From: JAAXXJ01 sp964412455
GTDB lineage: Bacteria; Nitrospirota; UBA9217
NCBI GenBank assembly: GCA_964412455.1
Contig: CAYPOT010000013.1
Location: 1 to 64,000 of the forward strand
Direction: 5' to 3'
DNA length: 64,000 bases
Positions 18,059 to 28,240 of this stretch are shown here, piece by piece. How positions within the stretch are numbered: position 1 is the stretch's first letter; each line of letters starts with the position of its first letter. The position numbers and the translations under genes were made by a program. Under the pieces are notes generated by a model, which saw nothing but the letters and a program-made list of their open reading frames with translations, was not told the origin of the DNA and ran no database searches.

Positions 18059-18586
18059 CTATCGCATCGTCCGCAAGATGGTTCTTATGATCTCGGACGA
18101 GAACCCTTTGCGTTCCAGGAAGCCCGCAAGCCGTCTGCGGCGGACCTCCGGTTCGAACCGGGCCAGGGTCCTGAGTTTCTTGTCCGCTTCTTTGCAGGCC
18201 GTCTCTGCCTCGGGCGCCTCTTCGAAGAGCGTGCCGAGCGTTTCTTTGATGATATCCCTGCTGATGCCTTTTATCCGCAGCTCTTGTTCGAGACGCCGCC
18301 TGCCGAATCCCCGGCTTCTGACCCTGCCCGCGGCCCACTGGGCGGCGAACTTCCCGTCGTCAAGATACCCGAGCCTGGTAACGTGCTCCAGCACGGCGGC
18401 GATGATGGTGTCTGAGAATTCCTTATCCAGAAGCTTGTCAGCAAGCTCCTTACGGCTGCGGGGACGGATGGTGAGATACCGGTAGGCCGTATTTTTCGCC
18501 CGTTTCAGGAGCTTATCTTGCGCTGCTTCCGGCTGATCGGCAACACCTTGTTCATTACTATCAGTGGTGTGGTTTCTATTCCGCAC
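18059..18586 (-). CDS. recX: Regulatory protein RecX (start uncertain)
   Basis: Inhibitor/modulator of RecA filaments. The helical repeats are recognisable: YRYLTIRPRSRKELADKLL, LGYLDDGKFAAQWAAGRV and RRRLEQELRIKGI. The 175-residue form shown begins at a GTG at 18586. A longer form from a GTG at 18739 would add 51 residues of low-complexity sequence (PSPLLPLPSEGED) translated from an intergenic repeat, and is unlikely. Located between pilT and the accessory insertion, downstream of recA as expected. Confidence 0.85.
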   Translation of the reverse strand: MRNRNHTTDSNEQGVADQPEAAQDKLLKRAKNTAYRYLTIRPRSRKELADKLLDKEFSDTIIAAVLEHVTRLGYLDDGKFAAQWAAGRVRSRGFGRRRLEQELRIKGISRDIIKETLGTLFEEAPEAETACKEADKKLRTLARFEPEVRRRRLAGFLERKGFSSEIIRTILRTMR

Positions 18587-18599
18587 TCCGCGTTGAAAA

Positions 18600-18720
18600 A
18601 GCCCCCTCTCCCTTTTTCCCTCTCCGAAGATGAATCCCCCTCTCCTCTTATCCTCTCCCTCAGAGGGGAGAGGAAGCAAAGGTGAGGGTGAGTCTTCATT
18701 AGGGCAGGGGTGAGGGTCAT
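18600..18720. repeat. Dispersed CCTCTCCCTCAGAGGGGAGAGG repeat
   Basis: Contains the palindrome CTCTCCCTCAGAGGGGAGAG flanked by AAAGGTGAGGGTGAGTC and AGGGGTGAGGGTCATG, related to 12235-12309. It has been pulled into the possible 5' extension of recX, which makes that start hard to place. Confidence 0.55.
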
Positions 18721-18744
18721 GTATACCCGCACTCCGCACTCGGC

Positions 18745-19995
18745 TTACTTGTCCCCAAACCGGTCGATCTTGAAGTCGCTGTCGCCTGAAGTTCCTTTGT
18801 ACTCCTGTGCTTCCTTCGGTTTCTGCGTGTGACCGGCCGCACCGCCCGGGGTCCCGCCGATGGTCCCCCGAATGGCGGTGCCGGACTTCCTCTTTTCGTC
18901 TTCTTCGTAGGCCATATCGCTCGTGGACGAGATGCCCTTGACCTTGAGCGCGAAGTCGTCGGGGTTGCTGGCGGACAGAAGCGCTTCCTCGTAGGTGATA
19001 AGGCCCTTCTTGTACAGGCCGAGGAGGGACTGGTCGAAGGTCTGCATGCCGTAGTGGACCATGCCCTGGGCGAGGATCGTCGGGATCTGGCGCGTCTTTG
19101 ACTCGTCGATCACGGCCTCGCGGACCGAAAGGGTCCCGAGCATGACCTCCACAGCGGCCACGCGGCCTTTGCCGTCGGCCCGGGAAATGAGCCGCTGGGA
19201 CACGATCCCCTTGAGCACGGCGGCCAGCTGCATGCGCACCTGCTTCTGCTGGTACGGCGGGAACACGCTGATGATCCGGTTGATGGTTTCCGTGGTGTCC
19301 ACCGTGTGGAGCGTGGAAAGCACCAGATGGCCGGTTTCCGCGGCGGTCAGGGCGATGGAGATGGTCTCAAAATCGCGCATTTCACCCACGAGGATCACGT
19401 CGGGGTCCTGCCGAAGGGCGCTCCGAAGCGCGTCGCCGAAACTGTAGGTGTCTGAGCCGATCTCGCGCTGGTTCACAATGCTCTTCTTGTCGCGGTGCAA
19501 AAACTCGATGGGGTCTTCGATCGTGACAATGTTGGACGTCCGCGAGGTGTTGATATAATCGATCATGGCCGCCAGGGTCGTTGACTTGCCGCTCCCCGTG
19601 GTCCCCGTCACGAGGATCAGGCCGCGCTGCTCCTGGGCAATCTTCGTCAGGACCTGCGGAAGGAGAAGGTCCTCGAAGTTCATGATCTTGGCGGGGACCA
19701 TACGGAAGACCAGGCCGACACTGCCGCGCTGTTTGAAGACGTTCACACGGAACCGGCCGAGGCCGGGCACGGCATAGGCCATGTCCAGTTCGTTCTTCTC
19801 GTTGAACCGGGCCTTCTGCGGCGCGTTCATGATGCTGGCCGCCATGCTGATGGTATCGTCCTGGGACAGCCGCTTCTCGGTATCCAGGGGGATCAATCGC
19901 CCGTCGACCCGGAGAATGGGCGGCACACCGACCTTGAGGTGCAGGTCCGATGCCTTCCGTTCGAATGTCATCTTGAGCATATCGTTCAAAGCCAT
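18745..19995 (-). CDS. pilT: Type IV pilus retraction ATPase PilT
   Basis: 416-residue secretion ATPase that depolymerises type IV pili for twitching. N-terminal PAS-like domain (LHLKVGVPPILRVDGRL), Walker A GTTGSGKST (131-139), the Asp box around TIEDPIEFLH, Walker B with DPDVILVGEMRD, and the His box LSTLHTVDT. The C-terminal ~65 residues are a Gly/Thr/Lys-rich extension beyond the usual PilT end. ATG at 19995; lies between recA and recX, an unusual but stable place for a pilus gene. Other pilus genes are not in the window. Confidence 0.93.
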   Translation of the reverse strand: MALNDMLKMTFERKASDLHLKVGVPPILRVDGRLIPLDTEKRLSQDDTISMAASIMNAPQKARFNEKNELDMAYAVPGLGRFRVNVFKQRGSVGLVFRMVPAKIMNFEDLLLPQVLTKIAQEQRGLILVTGTTGSGKSTTLAAMIDYINTSRTSNIVTIEDPIEFLHRDKKSIVNQREIGSDTYSFGDALRSALRQDPDVILVGEMRDFETISIALTAAETGHLVLSTLHTVDTTETINRIISVFPPYQQKQVRMQLAAVLKGIVSQRLISRADGKGRVAAVEVMLGTLSVREAVIDESKTRQIPTILAQGMVHYGMQTFDQSLLGLYKKGLITYEEALLSASNPDDFALKVKGISSTSDMAYEEDEKRKSGTAIRGTIGGTPGGAAGHTQKPKEAQEYKGTSGDSDFKIDRFGDK

Positions 19996-20161
19996 GGGTA
20001 TCTCCTCGTTCTTCCTGTCGCCCGGGACCGTTCCTGTTCGACGGATATTGATCAGGACCTATTATACACGAAATCCCCGAGGAGTTCGAGCAGAAGATGT
20101 GATGCGGCCGACCGGAGGCGATCCTGAGGTCCGATATGGAATGAGCGGGGACCATGAACGT

Positions 20162-20199
20162 ATCGAAGCTCCCTGCGGCTTGCCGCAGGGAGCTTCGAT
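20162..20199. repeat. Perfect 18-bp stem palindrome downstream of recA (GAAGCTCCCTGC family)
   Basis: ATCGAAGCTCCCTGCGGC, a 2-base loop, and its perfect complement. It follows the recA stop (20227) and may terminate recA, although no T-run follows. The core GAAGCTCCCTGC recurs at 36326, 39652 and 56314, so it belongs to a dispersed repeat family. Confidence 0.7.
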
Positions 20200-20226
20200 C
20201 TTTGACCAGCCCGCACTATCCTGCGG

Positions 20227-21324
<1,098 letters not shown>

Positions 21325-21442
21325 GATAATTCTCCTTTCAGATTTTTGAACCACAGATGAACACAGATGGAAGCGTTACATACTTCTGGCATTGATCAGC
21401 ATCTATCCATGTCCTGTGGTGTTTTCTCTGTGCCCTCTGTGT

Positions 21443-21471
21443 CTCGCTTAGAAGCGCCTACTGTCGGCTGT
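21443..21471 (+). repeat. Dispersed repeat with CGCTTAGAAGCG palindrome, copy 2
   Basis: CTCGCTTAGAAGCGCCTAC with a TGTCGGCTGTG tail, in the recA-thpR gap; see 3149 and 34899. Confidence 0.6.
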
Positions 21472-21477
21472 GGCCAA

Positions 21478-22035
21478 TTACTGCAGTTCGATCCTTCCGA
21501 TCTCCGTATACACCGCTCCCTCGCGCTTCAATTCGCTTTTCATCAGGCTCACACGGTCAGCCTCAAACCCGCCGAGCTTCACATCCCTGATGCTCTCGAT
21601 CTTCTGCTGCCAGTTGTTCCGGGGCTTCGGGAACTTGATCCGCGCCAGCGAAAGATGGGGGCTGAACGTGCGCTCTTCCCGTTCGAATCCCAGTTTCTCC
21701 ATCGCATCCTCGACGGACGTCTGGAGCGCGACGAGCTTCTCGATGTCACCCGCCACCCCGAGCCACAGGACCCGGGGATTCTTTGCGTTCGGGAAAGCTC
21801 CCGCGCCCGCAACCTCCAGGTTCAGTTTGTCGTTCGCACCGACAGCGGAGGCCAGGGCATTCCTGATCTCTTCTACCCTTGATTCCACCACCTCGCCCAT
21901 AAATTTAAGCGTCAGGTGGATGCCCTCGGGCCTGGTCCAGCCGGCGTTCGCTCCGGTCTTCCGGAGCTCTTCCTGGACCTTCGCGATCCCCTGCTTGATC
22001 TCAAGGGGAAGTTCGATGGAAATAAATAGTCTCAT
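21478..22035 (-). CDS. thpR: RNA 2',3'-cyclic phosphodiesterase (LigT/ThpR)
   Basis: 185-residue 2H phosphoesterase that opens 2',3'-cyclic phosphates on RNA. Both active-site HxT/S motifs are visible: HLTLKF in the first half and HLSLAR in the second. The start MRLFISIELP (ATG at 22033-22035) is the family N-terminus; an upstream alternative adds six residues. Next to cinA, a frequent neighbour in this lineage (cinA-thpR-recA). Confidence 0.93.
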   Translation of the reverse strand: MRLFISIELPLEIKQGIAKVQEELRKTGANAGWTRPEGIHLTLKFMGEVVESRVEEIRNALASAVGANDKLNLEVAGAGAFPNAKNPRVLWLGVAGDIEKLVALQTSVEDAMEKLGFEREERTFSPHLSLARIKFPKPRNNWQQKIESIRDVKLGGFEADRVSLMKSELKREGAVYTEIGRIELQ

Positions 22036-22110
22036 GCAATTAACCCCAGTCATACTGCAGTCATGATGCAGTCGTCAGGATTGATTGCCTGCCTCTTTTC
22101 GTCCGCCCTT

Positions 22111-22176
22111 TGACTGCCTCTTGACTGCACCTCGACTGCCCCTCGACTGCCTCACGACTGCCCCTCGACTGCCTCA
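22111..22176. repeat. 11-bp tandem repeat (six copies) ending at the cinA stop codon
   Basis: Units TGACTGCCTCT, TGACTGCACCT, CGACTGCCCCT, CGACTGCCTCA, CGACTGCCCCT, CGACTGCCTCA run head to tail. The last unit contains the leftward stop codon of cinA (22174-22176). An 11-bp period is not a multiple of three, so gain or loss of a unit within the coding end would shift frame. Confidence 0.8.
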
Positions 22177-23409
22177 CGCTATCAAATATCTCCTCACCAT
22201 ATCCAGCGCCGCCTGTGCCGTGCGCAGGCGTACCAGCTCGCGGGTCCCGAGGAAGCGGTGTTCGTCTACCTTCACGCCGTCCTTCGACGCAAGGGCGATG
22301 TATACCAGTCCCACGGGCTTTTCCGGTGTGCCGCCGCCCGGACCCGCGATTCCCGTCACCGCAAGGCCGAAGGTCGTCTTCGCCTGATCGCGGATCCCGC
22401 TCGCCATGGCGCCGGCGACCTCACTGCTCACGGCGCCCCGCGACTCGATAAGCCCGGCAGGAACACCGAGCAGGCTGGTCTTGGCCTCATAGCTGTATAC
22501 CACCACGCTTCGTTCGAAATAGTCCGAGCTGCCGGCGATGTTCGTGAGCCTTCCGCCGATGAGACCGCCGGTGCAGGATTCAGCGACGGCGATCGTGAAC
22601 TTCCGCTGCCGGAGCAGCGCGCCGACGATCTCCTCCAGGTCCTGGCCGTCAACACCGTAGACCGCGTCGCCCAGCTTTTTCCGGACCTCGGACTCGGTCT
22701 GCTCCACCACCGTCCGGGACCTCGCCCCGCGGCCTTCCCGCGCGACGATACGAATATCGACGCCGGTTTCCTTTGCGGTAAGGCCCACGGCAGGGCGTTT
22801 CTGCTTCAGGAGATTCTGGATCAGTTCGTTGACCTTCGACTCCGACAGGCCGCTGGTGTGCAGTACTTTTCTGCGGATGACCGCCTTGCCGCCGAAGTGA
22901 TCGTTCAATATCTGCCGAAGCCCTTCCCGGAACATCGCCCGCATTTCGGCCGGCACGCCGGGCATCACCGCGATGAATTTTTTCTCCTCGATAAGATAAA
23001 AACCAGGGGCCACACCCACGGGATTGTTGAGGAGCCGCGCGCCGGCCGGAATAAGCGCCTGCCGGTCATTGGCTCCGGGGTACTTTTTGCCCTTTGCTGA
23101 AAATACGGCTTTGACCGCCTTCAAGGCCTCATCGCTCAAGACCAGGCGTTTCTTGAGCACCCGGGCGACTGCCATGCGCGTCATGTCATCCTCGGTCGGG
23201 CCGATGCCGCCGGTGACGAGGATGACGTCCACCCGCGCAAATGCGCCGCGAAGCGCTTCTGCCATGTCCTTGTCGTTGTCCCCGACAACGGTCTTGAAGG
23301 CCGTCTCAATGCCGATGTCCAGCAGCTCTTCGGCGAGGAAAAGGGAATTGGTGTCGGTAACGCCGCCGGTCAGCAGTTCGGAACCTGTTGCAATGATCTC
23401 AGCACGCAT
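22174..23409 (-). CDS. cinA: CinA family competence/damage protein (nicotinamide-nucleotide amidase)
   Basis: 411 residues. N-terminal molybdopterin-binding-like domain (GSELLTGGVTDTNS, ILVTGGIGPTEDDMT) and C-terminal CinA deamidase domain (AVAESCTGGLIGGRLTN, GIAGPGGGTPEKPVGLVYIA), which hydrolyses NMN to NaMN in pyridine-nucleotide recycling. The ATG at 23407-23409 has a GGGAGG site; upstream in-frame sequence is repeat-derived. Conserved in the cinA-thpR-recA neighbourhood. Confidence 0.95.
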   Translation of the reverse strand: MRAEIIATGSELLTGGVTDTNSLFLAEELLDIGIETAFKTVVGDNDKDMAEALRGAFARVDVILVTGGIGPTEDDMTRMAVARVLKKRLVLSDEALKAVKAVFSAKGKKYPGANDRQALIPAGARLLNNPVGVAPGFYLIEEKKFIAVMPGVPAEMRAMFREGLRQILNDHFGGKAVIRRKVLHTSGLSESKVNELIQNLLKQKRPAVGLTAKETGVDIRIVAREGRGARSRTVVEQTESEVRKKLGDAVYGVDGQDLEEIVGALLRQRKFTIAVAESCTGGLIGGRLTNIAGSSDYFERSVVVYSYEAKTSLLGVPAGLIESRGAVSSEVAGAMASGIRDQAKTTFGLAVTGIAGPGGGTPEKPVGLVYIALASKDGVKVDEHRFLGTRELVRLRTAQAALDMVRRYLIA

Positions 23410-23585
23410 CGATAAAACCTCCCTGGAACCACGGATTATTACGTAGGGGCGGCCCGCAGCCTGGCCCGGCAAGGGTCAAGCGGGGCTGGCCGCCCGGATC
23501 AGGACAGCCACACAGGGTTGTCTCTACGATCTTCAATGATCCGCATTCCGCGCTGCACCACAGTTTAAGTATTATAATGGGCCGA

Positions 23586-24059
23586 TCAACCTTTCCCGAA
23601 GAAAATCCATGCGATCTGCAGCATGACATTCGTATAGACCGCCGCTCCAAGATCGTCCAGCATCACACCTGGCCCGCCGGGCACATCCTGCAGTCGCTTA
23701 AGCGGCCAGGGCTTCAGGATGTCGAAGAACCGGAACAGGATGAAGCCGGCGACAACATATCCCCACGAGAAGGGGATCAGGAACATTGCTATGAGAAAGC
23801 CCGCGATCTCGTCGATGACGATGGACGGGCTGTCCTTCGTCCCGAGAAGATCATCTGCGCGGCCCGCCGCCAGGCTGCCGAGCGCAGCGACAGCGGTGTA
23901 CGCGATGCAGTACCACAAGGAACCCAGGTCCTTCAATAGTATATAAAGCAGAACACCCACAACGGTCCCCGCCGTGCCCGGCGCGATCGGGACGCGGCCG
24001 CTGTAAGCGCCCTGGGCGATGAAGAGGACTATATTGTCAATTACCTTGCTCATGGTCAT
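23586..24059 (-). CDS. pgpA: Phosphatidylglycerophosphatase A
   Basis: 157-residue inner-membrane enzyme that dephosphorylates phosphatidylglycerol phosphate. Catalytic and structural motifs are IVIDEIAGF, the FRFFDILKPWP segment and PGGPGVMLDDLGAAVYTN. Several hydrophobic helices between them. Start taken at ATG 24057-24059, which has an AGGAG ribosome site. Lies upstream of cinA on the same strand. Confidence 0.93.
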   Translation of the reverse strand: MTMSKVIDNIVLFIAQGAYSGRVPIAPGTAGTVVGVLLYILLKDLGSLWYCIAYTAVAALGSLAAGRADDLLGTKDSPSIVIDEIAGFLIAMFLIPFSWGYVVAGFILFRFFDILKPWPLKRLQDVPGGPGVMLDDLGAAVYTNVMLQIAWIFFGKG

Positions 24060-24152
24060 TGCTCCTGTCGTGGCTGTTGCAGTTGATGCCATCCGCGTCA
24101 ATCAGCGTACATCGGCGTCCCATTGCCTTTTTCTAGTTCCTGTCCTGACATC

Positions 24153-24704
24153 CTACAGCGCTTCGTAGGCCCACATAGCGCCCTCGCCGTCTATTCTCCG
24201 GACCAGCCTCTTTTTGTACAGGTTCAGTAGCCGCGTGCCGCTCGTGTTCGCCTCGATCTTCGCGGCCTCGGAAAGCTCCCGCGCCGTGGCTTTCTTCCTC
24301 GTGACGACGAACTCCAGGGTGTCCCGGAGGTACTTGTTGAGGCTCCCGAGCACCGCCCGTGTCCCCTCTTTGTTCTCGGCGATGATGGCCAGGTCCTTCC
24401 GTTCGAGAGCAACCTCGATGTTCTCGCGCTGGTTGTCATTCATGCCCGTAAGCATCAGATACTTCTCGCCGTACTCGCCCGCAAGGAGGCGCGACAGGAG
24501 CTTGGCCACGATCTCGTCCGAGCAGGAATAGTCGATCACCCCGACCTTCGAGAAATCCAGGCCTATCACGGAGCCGTCGGGCGACTGCTCCAGGTCCCGC
24601 TCGATGCGCTCCCGCACCGCCTGTCCCGTGGGCCGGGTCACGAGGTTGTTCGAGCCGTTCTTCAACTCGTCCTTGAGAATAATATAAAGGTCAAAGGTCA
24701 ACAT
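24153..24704 (-). CDS. STAS-like (DUF4325-type) domain protein with C-terminal winged helix
   Basis: 183 residues. The middle (SVIGLDFSKVGVIDYSCSDEIVAKLL) matches STAS-like anti-sigma-antagonist folds; the C-terminal 55 residues (ARELSEAAKIEANTSGTRLLNLYKKRLVRR) read as a winged helix-turn-helix. Such fusions are thought to link partner-switching signals to DNA or protein binding. A second STAS/kinase protein is encoded at 33910 but not adjacent. Function inferred from fold only. Confidence 0.65.
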   Translation of the reverse strand: MLTFDLYIILKDELKNGSNNLVTRPTGQAVRERIERDLEQSPDGSVIGLDFSKVGVIDYSCSDEIVAKLLSRLLAGEYGEKYLMLTGMNDNQRENIEVALERKDLAIIAENKEGTRAVLGSLNKYLRDTLEFVVTRKKATARELSEAAKIEANTSGTRLLNLYKKRLVRRIDGEGAMWAYEAL

Positions 24705-24737
24705 GATTATCTGATTAGTTCCTTCATCTAATTCCGA

Positions 24738-25287
24738 TCAGCGGATATCAACAGCCCTTGCTTTGTAATGTGCGCTGTTTTCCTTGATAAAACCTATCTT
24801 CTTTTCCTTAGGTACCGGCTGCGCCACCAGGGCCCGGATGGCATCGAACACGACCCTGAACTGAGAATCGAATTTTTTCTCCATCTCGTCGAGCTTTTTC
24901 GCCAGATCCTTATGGGATGCGATCATTTCTCGGATCCGGACAAACGCACGAACGACAAAAAGACTGACTTCAATAGCTCGTTGTGTATTGAGGATGCTTG
25001 CCGCCATCAGCGCACCATGTTCGGTGAACACAAAGGGCAAGTATTTTCTATGCTGTCCTCTCCCCTGCTTTAAGGTCGCATTTTGCGACCTTAAAGACGC
25101 GAATTCATCAGCAATAAGCTGAAATGCGAAGTCTTCCGGAAACCGCGCGGCATTGCGCCGTACCTGCTCATTCAATCTTTTTGTAGGTACTCCATATAGC
25201 ACCGCAAGATCACTGTCGAGCATGACCTTCATTCCAAGTAATGTAGATCTTCCGTTCTATAGATTCTGTTGCGATCATTGTTTCCAT
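24738..25287 (-). pseudogene. ORF6N domain protein, frameshifted near the N-terminus
   Basis: The main frame (24738-25232, 164 aa) begins MKVMLDSDLAVLYGV and contains the ORF6N signature with LRSQNATLK and LPFVFTEHGALMAASIL, then a coiled C-terminus. The missing first residues (METMIATESIERKIY) are found just upstream in another frame starting at ATG 25285-25287. About two bases are missing between IYITW and KVMLD compared with the usual ERKIY-x5-KVMLDSDLA spacing. Either the gene is frameshifted or a shortened product starts at 25232. ORF6N proteins are typical of phages and mobile regions. Confidence 0.75.
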
Positions 25288-25497
25288 GGATAACTCCGTT
25301 CTGCTGCGATTGCTAACCTGCTACTCCGTTTAAGGTCAAGATCTGTGACCTTCAACAGAAACAACCTGGCGTATCGATATTCAATTGATTCAATTGAACC
25401 ATATTTCACGATAATTGTCAAGAGTATTTTATTATCACGCCTAATTAGTTTTACAAGTAACTGATATATATGACTTCTGGAAGGGTAAGTAAGATTT

Positions 25498-26241
25498 TCA
25501 GGATAGCTGTTTCAGGTCCCTCACCACCAGGTTCGACTGGCTAGGCGGAAGCACCTGCACCGCCAGCGGCACGATGCCGATCTGGCCGGTCGGCGGGATG
25601 TCCTCGGGGTTCACGAGCTGCTGGGAATTCGGGATCATCACCGGCAGGGTGATCGGCACCTGGCCGCTCGAGGTGGCGATGGCGGCCGTGAATTCATAGG
25701 CCGTGAAGTTGGAGCTGTCAAAGGTGACGCCGAGCTGCTGGAGTTCGGCAAGCGACAAGGGCCGGGTCGTGACGCTGGTGACGATGGGGTCGGGAATGGA
25801 ATCGATGGCAACGGCCTGGGGCACGGCGCCCAGGATGGTATTGCCCGATCCGTCGCAGAGACGGATGTTGTTCAGCGTATATTTTCCCAGGATGGCAAGC
25901 GTCGGGAGGTCAAAGGGCTGGCCGGGCTTGGTTACGAGATCTACCCTGCCCTTGGGGAGCGAGTCGAAGGCCGGACCGCGCAGTTCCGCACGGACCGTGT
26001 AGTCCTGGGGCAGGAGCTTGATGATCTCGGCAACGTCCGCACCGCCCACGCTGAGCGCGGTCAGCACCTGGGAGTTGATGCCCTTGGGAACGGCCTGGTA
26101 TTCCGGCGACACGCCGATGCCCACGCCGACGAGGGTGAAGTCGAAGTTCGTGAGAACGCTCGGCGTTTGCTGGGCGGAAGATGTGCCGGCAAGGCCGATG
26201 GCCAGGAGCAGGACCGCTAATATGCAATAAATTTTCTTCAT
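25498..26241 (-). CDS. Secreted protein of unknown function (247 aa)
   Basis: Clear signal peptide (MKKIYCILAVLLLAIGLAGT, cleavage near SSAQQ), then a beta-rich, Pro/Val/Leu-rich mature part with two similar stretches (DYTVRAELRGPAFDS... and ATSSGQVPITLPV). It ends in SNLVVRDLKQLS. Resembles the truncated secreted fragment at 29403-29714 in composition. No catalytic motif. Head of the accessory secreted-protein region; a surface or periplasmic structural role is a guess. Confidence 0.6.
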   Translation of the reverse strand: MKKIYCILAVLLLAIGLAGTSSAQQTPSVLTNFDFTLVGVGIGVSPEYQAVPKGINSQVLTALSVGGADVAEIIKLLPQDYTVRAELRGPAFDSLPKGRVDLVTKPGQPFDLPTLAILGKYTLNNIRLCDGSGNTILGAVPQAVAIDSIPDPIVTSVTTRPLSLAELQQLGVTFDSSNFTAYEFTAAIATSSGQVPITLPVMIPNSQQLVNPEDIPPTGQIGIVPLAVQVLPPSQSNLVVRDLKQLS

Positions 26242-26270
26242 AAATTCTGTTTAGCCAGAGGTCACAGAGA

Positions 26271-26639
26271 TCACAGAGAGATCCTCTTGATGCCGTCAAC
26301 AAGTCTCTTTTCGCCAAAATTTACGAGCAAACCTCTTTTCAATCCCGTACTTTTCAGATACGATAATAGCTGCGCGGTAAAAACATCCTCGAACCTTCGC
26401 ACGGATTTAATCTCCACAACGACCTCATTGCTTACAACAAGATCCAGTCGTTGCCCTTTGATGATCTTGCCCTTATAAACGACATCTACTTCTTTCTGCC
26501 GCTCTATCGTCATGCCGCGAAGATCCAGTTCATGACAGAACGCTTCTTCACAGACAGACTCCAGCAAACCTGGCCCTAATATCCTATGAACTTCAATCGC
26601 CGCAGCAATGATCTGCTCTGTTAACGGGTCCTGATTCAT
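26271..26639 (-). CDS. GxxExxY family protein
   Basis: 122 residues with the hallmark IEVHRILGPGLLESVCEEAF (the GxxExxY-type motif, here with C replacing Y), then LDLVVSNEVVVEIKSV and LLSYLKSTGLKRGLLVNFG. The fold is PD-(D/E)XK nuclease-like (VEIK) but function is unestablished. A second member is encoded at 48635. ATG at 26637-26639. Confidence 0.8.
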   Translation of the reverse strand: MNQDPLTEQIIAAAIEVHRILGPGLLESVCEEAFCHELDLRGMTIERQKEVDVVYKGKIIKGQRLDLVVSNEVVVEIKSVRRFEDVFTAQLLSYLKSTGLKRGLLVNFGEKRLVDGIKRISL

Positions 26640-26683
26640 GCCTGCTTTATCTTTCCACCCCAACTTCCGGCCTTGCTTTTCTC

Positions 26684-26925
26684 TGTGACCTCTGTGCGCT
26701 CTGTGGCAAAACAGTCTTTGCCCTTACCCGGCAAATCGCGTTGCCCTTCTCTGTGCTCTCTGTGACCTCTGTGGCAAAACAGCCGTTGCCCTTACCCGGC
26801 AAATCGCCTTGCCTTTCTCTGTGCCCTCTGTGCCCCCTGTGGCAAATAGCTTTTGCCTTTACCCGGAAAGTCGCTTGCCCTTCTCTGTGCTCTCTGTGAC
26901 CTCTGTGGCAAAATAAGCTTTTATC
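26684..26925. repeat. Tandem repeat, period about 69 bp, roughly four copies
   Basis: Each unit holds CTCTGTGACCTCTGTGGCAA followed by TTGCCCTTACCCGGCAAATC-like text; the GTGGCAAA word recurs near 26703, 26771, 26839 and 26905. On the other strand this is the TTTGCCACAGAGGTCACAGAG word seen elsewhere in intergenic DNA of the window. Non-coding. Confidence 0.75.
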
Positions 26926-28116
26926 GCTTTCCAGAGACTTCGCCTGTATAGAGTGAATACTCGCTCCCCGCCTTCGCCCTTATTTTGTAATAGTACGTCG
27001 TCCCCGCGCTCGCGGTCGAATCATTGTACTTGACCACCCCTGCATTCACCGTGGCAACCGTCGTGGTCGCCCCACCCGCGCTCGTTGCCCTTGCCACTTC
27101 ATACCCCGTCACGCATCCGGGATCTTGTGCAGACGCGGTCCAGGTGAGGTATATCCCCGTGGTCGAAGGCATGTGTGTCAGCCCTGTCGGCGCATCCGGT
27201 CCCGTCGGGACATTCGGATCATCCACCCAGGTCCATTTGAGGATGAAGTATTTGGTATCCGTCTTTTTCCATGTATAGACGTTCCCATCCGCGCCAAAGG
27301 TAGTATTGCCATAGCGAGCGATGTAATTCGCGTATTTTTCACCACCAACGTTCACGTAATCACTTATTTCATTATTTGGAAGCTGTATTTGCCCAAGTAC
27401 TTTACCGCAGGTATTGATTTTACAAACCATATCTCTCAATACTGGCTTATATGAAACACCTAATTTATTTTCTGCATCTCTATAATATGCATCTATTATT
27501 CTGGTGGGTATTGTAAAAGTATACGTTATATCGGGATATTCAAGAAAAAACCGATAATTATCATCGACAGGTACACTTTTGCGAAGATAACCGAGTTCAA
27601 GTGGTCTTGTCTTATAGCTCTGAACTAGTTGGCCAGCAGAACTGTACTTGTAAAGATATTCCCCTTGATTATTATTAGACTGCCGTCCGAGAGAGTGTCT
27701 ATAAGAGCAGTATTATCCCCAACGTTAATTTTGTTTATAAGATTGCCTTGATAGTCATAAATTTGATAGTCATAGCCTGATGCTATTACTAATCGGTTAT
27801 TAGAGATAGGGAAAATTCGATTGGGCCAACTCTCCTGCCCTAAAGCTATTTTTGGCCTAATTGTTGCCACATATTGACCAGTATTATTGAAAATGAGAGC
27901 CTTTCTATTGTACTCATCAGCAATTAAAACATTTCCTGCTTTATCTGTAGCAAAGAGAGTAGTGAACTGATCTTCAATATCGCCAGGGATAATGCCTATT
28001 TCGGTTTCACCATTACCAAAATTCAATGACAATATTTCCGCTGGACCGGTCCAGGCTGAAAAAGCTATCGATGGAAACAAGAAACATAAAGAAATAATTT
28101 TCAAAAGTAGTTTCAT
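26921..28116 (-). pseudogene. Secreted NHL-repeat/fibronectin type III protein, frameshifted
   Basis: The 5' part (27625-28116) has a signal peptide (MKLLLKIISLCFLFPSIAFS), then NHL-like blades (GNVLIADEYNRKALIFNNTG). It shifts frame near 27660-27675, after SDGSLIII. The next frame continues QGEYLYKYSSAGQLVQSYKT and runs to 26921 through a fibronectin type III domain (APTGLTHMPSTTGIYLTWTA...YYYKIRAKAGSEYS). The homologue at 32232 aligns across the break (SPIGELIKTSATRPLELG), which proves one original gene. A one-base loss in an AATAATAAT run is the simplest cause. AT-rich relative to the rest of the window. Confidence 0.8.
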
Positions 28117-28130
28117 ATGGTACCCCCCCC

Positions 28131-28240
28131 CTAATCCCACAACTTAATCCTGCTAAAGCCTAACTTGGGATCATCTGTATAATTATCACCTGTTATAACG
28201 ACTTTCCGAGAAAAAGTCGGCGTTATTCCATTAAACCTAG
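28131..28240 (-). pseudogene. 3' fragment of a secreted-protein gene cut by a transposase element
   Basis: Reads PRFNGITPTFSRKVVITGDN and ends GFSRIKLWD-stop. A homologous tail (SRKVIITGND...GFGRIKLWN-stop) sits at 32780-32880, also just before an NHL-type gene. The frame is cut at the left tandem repeats of the element at 28294. Confidence 0.7.

Noticed and set aside
25205..25287. TGA at the end of the short METMIATESIERK frame as another selenocysteine codon
   Set aside because: The ORF6N family alignment shows a simple frameshift; no SECIS-like hairpin.
26684..26925. Possible CRISPR array
   Set aside because: Direct repeats of about 69 bp with no constant-repeat/unique-spacer alternation; the whole unit is repeated.
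27640..27680. Programmed frameshift in the NHL/fibronectin gene
   Set aside because: No slippery heptamer with a downstream structure is evident, and neighbouring genes are clearly decaying, so mutation is the simpler explanation.
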